Assembly: GCA_034428935.1 (NCBI GenBank)
Contig: DAOUHB010000164.1
Location: 1 to 19,982 of the forward strand
Reading direction: 5' to 3'
From: JAAYZQ01 sp034428935
GTDB taxonomy: Bacteria; Chloroflexota; Anaerolineae; JAAYZQ01
DNA length: 19,982 nucleotides
The notes below the pieces were generated by a model. The model made no database searches. It worked only from the letters and a program-made list of their open reading frames with translations, and was not told the origin of the DNA. Positions 14,875-19,982 of the stretch are shown one piece after another. The position numbers and the translations under genes are program-made. How positions within the stretch are numbered: the first letter of the stretch is position 1; each line of letters opens with the position of its first letter.

Positions 14875-15319
14875 CCCCGGGCGCGAGCCTGTCTCGCGCT
14901 TTTTCCAATATCTGCCGCTCGCTCTTGAATGCCGCCACCTCGATGGCCTGCTCCAACGGAAACCAACGCGCCTCTTCCACCTCGTGGTCGTGGTCGGCCA
15001 GGTCTCCCTCCTCGGCGGCCATCAAGAAAAAGTCGACGTACTTGTGCACCAGGATGGGGCTTGACCCCTGCCTGGTGCGAAACCAGTACTCGATGCGATC
15101 CAGCGGCTCGACGGCCCGGGCGCTGATCCCCGTCTCTTCCCGTACCTCGCGCAGGGCGGCGTCCAGGGCCGATTCGTCCTTCTCCACCCAGCCCTTGGGC
15201 AGAGCCCACCGCTCGCCGCCCCGCGGCCGGATGAGAACCACTTCGGCCTGTCCTTCTGGCTCTATGCGGTACACCACACCGCCGGCCGACGTCTCCAGGC
15301 GCGTTGGAACCTTGCCCAT
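14825..15319 (-). CDS. Nudix hydrolase
   Basis: This 164-residue protein has a perfect Nudix box at residues 43-65, with G43, E49, R57-E58, E61-E62 and G64. It is preceded by ETSAGGVVYR and ALPKG, as in diadenosine-polyphosphate (Ap4A) hydrolase-like members. It hydrolyses nucleoside diphosphates linked to another moiety, with Mg2+, in the cytoplasm; the exact substrate is open. The ATG at 15319 is chosen because GAGG, which overlaps the stop of the preceding radical SAM gene, lies 9 nt upstream, suggesting coupling. It is the last gene of the minus-strand operon. The C-terminal tail (RPESAES) is poor in conserved residues and lies over the MATE gene end and its terminator. Confidence 0.93.
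   Translation of the reverse strand: MGKVPTRLETSAGGVVYRIEPEGQAEVVLIRPRGGERWALPKGWVEKDESALDAALREVREETGISARAVEPLDRIEYWFRTRQGSSPILVHKYVDFFLMAAEEGDLADHDHEVEEARWFPLEQAIEVAAFKSERQILEKARDRLAPGATPGSSSSPRPESAES
14881..14904 (+). terminator. Intrinsic terminator of the MATE gene
   Basis: GCGCGAG (14881-14887) and CTCGCGC (14893-14899) form a perfect 7-bp stem with a CCTGT loop, followed by TTTTT. It starts 6 bp after the MATE stop and lies inside the Nudix coding sequence of the other strand. Confidence 0.9.
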
Positions 15320-15330
15320 CGCGGCCCGCC

Positions 15331-16755
15331 TCAATCGAACTTCATGAAACGTCCCACGGTCTGCAGGAACTCGCGGAACGGGGGTCGGTAGGGGTGGATA
15401 CGGCTCTTGACAGCGTAGCCCTTCCATAACTTGTAGGCCAGGCGATAGAGGCCGTTGGGCGGCAGGCCGGCCAGGCGCAGCATCAGGCCGGCTGTCCAGG
15501 GCCACTCCACGGCCAGGGCAAAGAGTTTGTTGAAATTCTCGATCTGGCGCTTTTCGGCGGCGCTGCCAAAGCGCAACACAGAGCGCTCCCACGCCGAGCT
15601 GTCGATCTCGTCCAGCGAGCCCTCTACGTAGCCGTTCTCGCGCGCGTACTCGCCCAACTCGGTGCGTGGATAGGGCTGGTAGAGAAAGGCGTTGGCGTAT
15701 GCCGGCTTGCAGGCGTGATTCAAAGCCAGCGTCTCCAGGTCGTGGGCCAGGCTACCGCCTGGCAGGCCCAGCATGTTGGTCGTCAGGAGCCGGATGCCCC
15801 CCTCGCGGATGAGGCGGCTCGCATCCACGATCTGCTCGTTGGACAGGTTGCGCTTCAGCACCGCGTTGCGCAGCGCCTCGTTGCCCGTTTCCAGGCCCAT
15901 GCCCACGCTGACGCAGCCCGCCTCCTTCAAGAGCGCCATCTTCTCGGCCGTCACCAGGTTGGCCCGCACATTGCAAAAGAAGGGCAGGCCAACCTCGGCG
16001 GGAAACCGGGCAGCCAGTTCGCGCAGCCACTCGACGTGGACGATGAAGAGGTCGTCGAGAAAGACGACGAACTGCAGGGGGTAACGGTCCTGCACTCCGC
16101 GCACCTCTTCGATGACCCGGCCCACGCTCATCTGGCGCAGCCGCCGGGCCATGCCGCGATACAGCTTGCCCAGGGCCTGGTTGAAACAGTAGGTGCAATC
16201 GTAGGGGCAGCCCCGGCTGGTGATAAAGTGCTTGATGCCACTCTGCCGCGTCAGGCTGTCGCGCTCGAAAAGCAGCTCCCGGTCGGGGAAGGGCAGGCGG
16301 TCCAGGTCGTTTTCCGGAGGCCGCACGGGATTGCGCTCCACGTCGCCATCGCGCTTGAACCACCAGTTGTCGATGTTGGCCGGAGCCTCGCCCCTCTCCA
16401 GGGTATGGGCCAGGTCCAGGATCGCGCCCTCGCCCTCGCCCAGGCAGACGGCGTCGACGCCCGGCTCCTCGACAAACTCGGGAAAATAGGTCGGGTGCGG
16501 CCCGCCAAAGACCGAGAGCACGCCCGGCAGCGCCGCCTTGATTGCCAGGTTCAGATCGCGGTAGTAGGTCTGCGACCCGGTGTAGACGCTGTAGCCAAGC
16601 ACGTTGGGCTGCCACTCGCGGGCCACCGCTACCGGGTCTTCGACAGCGGCCACGGCCAGCCGGACCTGATGGCCCGCCTGTCGCAAAACGCTGGACAGGT
16701 GGAGGAGGCCCAACGGCTCGTAGTCGATCTGTTTTTCGATGAAAAGAAAGCGCAT
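15331..16755 (-). CDS. B12-binding-type radical SAM protein
   Basis: This 474-residue protein has an N-terminal Rossmann-like B12-binding-type domain (residues about 1-140: DYEPLGLLHLSSVLRQAGH, LGYSVYTGSQTYY, VFGGPHPTYFPEF, GEGEGAILDL). The usual DxHxxG cobalamin-ligating motif is not visible, so cobalamin binding is uncertain. A radical SAM core follows with C183-x3-C187-x2-C190 (CPYDCTYC) for the [4Fe-4S] cluster, and further core stretches (VVFLDDLF, GMGLETGNEALRNAVLKRN). The helical C-terminus with Trp/Leu-rich stretches may approach a membrane. The start at 16755 (MRFLFIEKQ) has AGGA just upstream; the open frame extends to 16926, but that part overlaps the AmrS gene. It is likely a C-C, methyl- or sulfur-transfer enzyme of unknown substrate. 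It lies 53 bp after AmrS and 11 bp before the Nudix gene. Confidence 0.9.
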   Translation of the reverse strand: MRFLFIEKQIDYEPLGLLHLSSVLRQAGHQVRLAVAAVEDPVAVAREWQPNVLGYSVYTGSQTYYRDLNLAIKAALPGVLSVFGGPHPTYFPEFVEEPGVDAVCLGEGEGAILDLAHTLERGEAPANIDNWWFKRDGDVERNPVRPPENDLDRLPFPDRELLFERDSLTRQSGIKHFITSRGCPYDCTYCFNQALGKLYRGMARRLRQMSVGRVIEEVRGVQDRYPLQFVVFLDDLFIVHVEWLRELAARFPAEVGLPFFCNVRANLVTAEKMALLKEAGCVSVGMGLETGNEALRNAVLKRNLSNEQIVDASRLIREGGIRLLTTNMLGLPGGSLAHDLETLALNHACKPAYANAFLYQPYPRTELGEYARENGYVEGSLDEIDSSAWERSVLRFGSAAEKRQIENFNKLFALAVEWPWTAGLMLRLAGLPPNGLYRLAYKLWKGYAVKSRIHPYRPPFREFLQTVGRFMKFD

Positions 16756-16808
16756 GTTGTCCTGGACCCCCAGGGTGAAGGATGGGCCGCCCGTTCTCGA
16801 CGACCGGC

Positions 16809-17843
16809 TCAGATACCCACGCCGTGGATGACGGTGCCACACCGGCTGCACCGCCCATCCGTCGTGCGGCCCTTCACGACGTGGAAACCCCGCCGCTCGA
16901 TGACCGCCTGTCCGCAGCCCGGACAATGGGTGTCCTCCAGGCCGGCGCCGGGCAAGTTGCCGACGTACACGTAGTGCAGGCCCGCCTCACGGCCCAGCTC
17001 GTAGGCCCGCTGCAGCGTCGCCGGGGGCGTGGGCATGCCGTCCTGCATGCGATAGTCGGGGTGGAAGCGGCTCACGTGCCAGGGCACGTGGGGGCCCAGT
17101 TGCGTGGCGATAAACGTCGCCATCTCCCGCAGCTCGCCTTCGGAGTCGTTCATGCCCGGAACCACCAACGTCGTCACCTCTACCCACACGCCCAGCTCTA
17201 CCATCTTGACCAGGGCGTCCAGCACAGGCTGAAGGCGGGCACCGCACACCCGGCGGTAGGTCTCGTCACGAAACGCCTTCAGGTCCACGTTGGCCGCGTC
17301 GAGCCAGGGCTCGTGCTCGCCGCCCGCCCCCTGGAACAACTCGAGCATCTCGGCGGTCATGTAGCCGTTGGTCACGTACACGCTGGCAATCCCGGCCTGG
17401 TGGGCAAGCCGGGCGATGTCGTAGCTGTACTCGAAAAAGATGGTCGGCTCTGTGTAGGTGTAGGCGATGGAGCGCGAGCCGAGCCTGTGGGCCGCGGCGA
17501 CCACGGCTTCAGGGCTCGCCTGGTGGCCCAGGATCTCGCCCCGCTCCCGGGGCATCTGCGAGATGCTCCAGTTCTGGCAGAAGGTGCAGCGAAAGTTGCA
17601 GCCGGCCGTGGCGATGCTGAAGGAGGCGCTGCCGGGATAGAAGTGAAAGAGCGGCTTCTTCTCGATGGGGTCGACGGCCTGGGATAGGGGCAGGCCGTAG
17701 ACGAGGGTGTAGAGGCTGCCTCCCTGGTTCTCACGTACCAGGCAAATGCCCTTTTGTCCCGGGGCTATCAGGCAGCGGTGGCTGCACAGGGCGCAGCGCA
17801 CCCGCTCGTCGCTCAGCTTTTCGTACAGCAGTGCCTCTTTCAC
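16809..17843 (-). CDS. amrS: AmrS-like radical SAM enzyme (AmmeMemoRadiSam type)
   Basis: This 344-residue protein matches the AmmeMemoRadiSam-system radical SAM enzyme. An N-terminal Cys set (C17, C20, C24, C34 in CALCSHRCLIAPGQKGIC) precedes the radical SAM cluster motif C82-x3-C86-x2-C89 (CNFRCTFCQNWSISQ). AYTYTEPTIFFEY, VTNGYMTAE, DAANVDLKAF and FHPDYRM follow in family order. A C-terminal zinc-ribbon-like pair (CPGCG, CSRCG) is added. The start is a GTG at 17843, chosen because GGGAGGT at 17848-17854 lies 4 nt upstream; an open frame to 17882 lacks an SD. The family is usually found with AMMECR1 and Memo proteins, but neither is in this window. The reaction is not settled. It is second in the operon, 43 bp after the CooC-like gene. 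Confidence 0.93.
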   Translation of the reverse strand: MKEALLYEKLSDERVRCALCSHRCLIAPGQKGICLVRENQGGSLYTLVYGLPLSQAVDPIEKKPLFHFYPGSASFSIATAGCNFRCTFCQNWSISQMPRERGEILGHQASPEAVVAAAHRLGSRSIAYTYTEPTIFFEYSYDIARLAHQAGIASVYVTNGYMTAEMLELFQGAGGEHEPWLDAANVDLKAFRDETYRRVCGARLQPVLDALVKMVELGVWVEVTTLVVPGMNDSEGELREMATFIATQLGPHVPWHVSRFHPDYRMQDGMPTPPATLQRAYELGREAGLHYVYVGNLPGAGLEDTHCPGCGQAVIERRGFHVVKGRTTDGRCSRCGTVIHGVGI

Positions 17844-17847
17844 GTCC

Positions 17848-17854
17848 ACCTCCC
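17848..17854 (-). promoter_or_regulatory. SD that fixes the AmrS GTG start
   Basis: GGGAGGT on the minus strand lies 4 nt before the GTG at 17843. It falls inside the longer candidate ORF, which therefore is probably not used. Confidence 0.7.
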
Positions 17855-17886
17855 GGCATCGGTCGTCGATGCCTGCCGGCACGGGT

Positions 17887-18657
17887 CTACAGGCCGCCGT
17901 CCAGAGCGGCCAACATGGTCTCCAGCGAGCGGCGCATGGGTGCGTCGGCGGGTAGCTTTACGATGGGCTCTCCCAGGGCATCCAGCTCGTTCACCGCGGC
18001 GTCTGCCGGCAGGATGGCCGCCAGCTTGAGCTTGTGCTCATCGATGATCTTTTGCAGGGGCTCGGAGAGGGAAGGGCCGGTGGCACGATTCACAATGAGA
18101 TAGGTCGCCCCGACGGCGGTCTTGAGCTCGTCCAGGAGCTCGGCCACGCGGGCGGCAGCCACCAGGCCCCGCATGGACGGATCCGAGACGATGAAAAGCA
18201 CGTCCACGTCGCGGGTCGTTCGCCGGCTCAGGTGTTCGAGGCCGGCCTCGTTGTCTATCACCACGTAATCATAGGCGTCCGACAGGCGGTCGACGGAGGT
18301 GCGCAGGATGTTGTTGGCGGCGCAGTAGCAGCCCGGGCCTTCGGGCCGGCCCATGGCCAGCAGGTCAAAAGAGCTCTCCTCGACCAGCGCCTCGTTGATG
18401 CGCAGGTCCAGGTAGTCCCACTTGCTCAATCCGCCCAGCGCCTGGCCGCCACCCACGGCTGTTGCCGTTTCCTCGCGCACGTCGCCCACGGTATCGGTCA
18501 GGGGCACGCCCAGGGCCAGGTTCAAATTGGTGCTCGGATCGGCATCGATGGCCAGGACCGATCCCTTTTGCCGATTCGTCAGATAATCGATGATCAAGGC
18601 CGTGATGGTCGTTTTGCCGGTGCCGCCCTTGCCGGCCACCGCGATGGTTTTTGTCAT
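17887..18657 (-). CDS. CooC-like P-loop ATPase (Ni/metal chaperone type)
   Basis: This 256-residue SIMIBI/MinD-type ATPase carries the deviant Walker A GKGGTGKT (9-16, with the signature K10) and AIDADPSTNLNLALG. It has the C-x-C motif of CooC proteins in PGCYCAANN (C110, C112), then DYVVIDNEAGLEHLSRRTT and IVSDPSMRGLVAAARVAEL, all standard for CooC. CooC proteins help insert nickel into carbon monoxide dehydrogenase and related enzymes by ATP-driven dimer changes. No CODH gene is in the window, so this may be a distant or differently used family member. The ATG at 18657 has GGGGGGAACACA upstream. It is the first gene of the four-gene operon. The open frame to 19875 is only an antisense extension over prs. 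Family is firm; target enzyme unknown. Confidence 0.93.
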   Translation of the reverse strand: MTKTIAVAGKGGTGKTTITALIIDYLTNRQKGSVLAIDADPSTNLNLALGVPLTDTVGDVREETATAVGGGQALGGLSKWDYLDLRINEALVEESSFDLLAMGRPEGPGCYCAANNILRTSVDRLSDAYDYVVIDNEAGLEHLSRRTTRDVDVLFIVSDPSMRGLVAAARVAELLDELKTAVGATYLIVNRATGPSLSEPLQKIIDEHKLKLAAILPADAAVNELDALGEPIVKLPADAPMRRSLETMLAALDGGL

Positions 18658-18730
18658 TGTGTTCCCCCCAGCAATCCTGGCCGCCGCTTTCGATAGAGGC
18701 GTTGAATCATAGACCAGATTGCTCCAATTT

Positions 18731-18759
18731 ATCGTAGCACAGACGATCCGTCGTGTCAA
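18731..18759 (-). promoter_or_regulatory. Promoter of the CooC-AmrS-radical SAM-Nudix operon
   Basis: On the minus strand TTGACA (18754-18759) and TACGAT (18731-18736) are 17 bp apart. Transcription should start near 18724, giving a leader of about 67 nt. Inside the spacer is the inverted repeat GACG-ATC-CGTC (18742-18752), a possible operator. Confidence 0.8.
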
Positions 18760-18814
18760 ATGGGCTTCGGGGCTGGGTGAGACGGATCTCTGCTTGCCCC
18801 TCACTGCCCGCCAC

Positions 18815-18843
18815 TTGATCGCAGTCTGGCGGCGTGGTATAAT
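18815..18843 (+). promoter_or_regulatory. Promoter of prs
   Basis: TTGATC (18815-18820) and a consensus TATAAT (18838-18843) are 17 bp apart, giving transcription from about 18850. It is divergent from the operon promoter, with 55 bp between the two -35 boxes. Confidence 0.85.
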
Positions 18844-18978
18844 GCGGGCGGCCCGGCGGGCTCCCGGGAGAGGTGAGGGAGGGGGCCATTCGAACGAACC
18901 TGCAAGGAAGGGCAGGCTAGAAAGCGGATGGGCGTCTTGCCACGAGAGCGTCTGTCTGATCGATGGGAGGCAGATTCC

Positions 18979-19982
<1,004 letters not shown>

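Larger units (their letters stand above)
18658..18978. other. Divergent control region between CooC-like and prs genes
   Basis: It contains the two divergent promoters and two leaders. The prs leader (about 18850-18978) is G-rich, with a self-complementary CTCCCGGGAG (18861-18870). It also has a possible CCTGC/GCAGG hairpin (18899-18903 with 18912-18916) and the SD GGGAGG 8 nt before the ATG. I recognise no known riboswitch in it. Confidence 0.6.

Noticed and set aside
15715..16974. 419-residue plus-strand ORF opposite the B12-type radical SAM gene
   Set aside because: Antisense shadow of a gene with an intact CxxxCxxC core; no SD or domain.
18850..18978. Riboswitch in the prs leader
   Set aside because: I compared it mentally with PRPP/guanidine ykkC-type and other purine-related motifs and found no convincing conserved core; only short generic hairpins are present.

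Overview
The window is a GC-rich (roughly 60-65% by eye) bacterial chromosome segment of about 20 kb, tightly packed with ordinary chromosomal genes. I see no rRNA, tRNA, CRISPR array, IS element or phage gene. Several features suggest a Chloroflexota bacterium, probably of the Anaerolineae type. These are the lipoprotein with a Pro/Thr linker of repeated PTPT/PSPT units, a CooC-like ATPase next to an AmrS-type radical SAM enzyme, and the overall gene style. This is an inference, not a proof. Promoters in the window are readable as classical -35/-10 pairs with 17-bp spacers, and Shine-Dalgarno sites are usually clear.

Left part (1-3310): the 3' end of a PaaI-like thioesterase is followed by a ROK-family sugar kinase. 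A separately promoted SPFH/stomatin (slipin) membrane protein comes next. It converges on ruvB (Holliday-junction helicase motor, minus strand) across a perfect 10-bp hairpin.

PrkA block (3276-9462, all minus strand): a sigma-70-family ECF-like factor gene with a near-consensus promoter, then a small zinc-finger anti-sigma-like protein, then a 314-bp structured intergenic region with tandem 12-13 bp repeats. After it comes the prkA / DUF444 (YeaH/YhbH) / spoVR operon, which ends at a 14-bp stem hairpin. The three-gene operon is a known conserved stress or starvation module. Its position behind a sigma/anti-sigma pair suggests, but does not prove, a regulatory link.

Middle (9632-14904): a large lipoprotein of unknown function and a LysE/RhtB-family exporter lie on the minus strand. 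Divergent from them are mutY (adenine glycosylase, possibly on a leaderless mRNA) and a MATE-family efflux protein, which ends in a textbook intrinsic terminator.

Right part (14825-18759, minus strand): a four-gene operon starts from a TTGACA-17-TACGAT promoter. It encodes a CooC-like metal-chaperone ATPase, an AmrS-like radical SAM enzyme, a B12-binding-type radical SAM protein and a Nudix hydrolase. The last gene overlaps the MATE gene tail-to-tail by 50 bp. This operon is the most interesting functional unit, because AmrS appears here without its usual Memo and AMMECR1 partners. Divergent from it, a phosphoribosyl-pyrophosphate synthetase (prs) runs off the right edge. Its N-terminal half carries an insertion of about 32 residues and altered ATP-loop residues.
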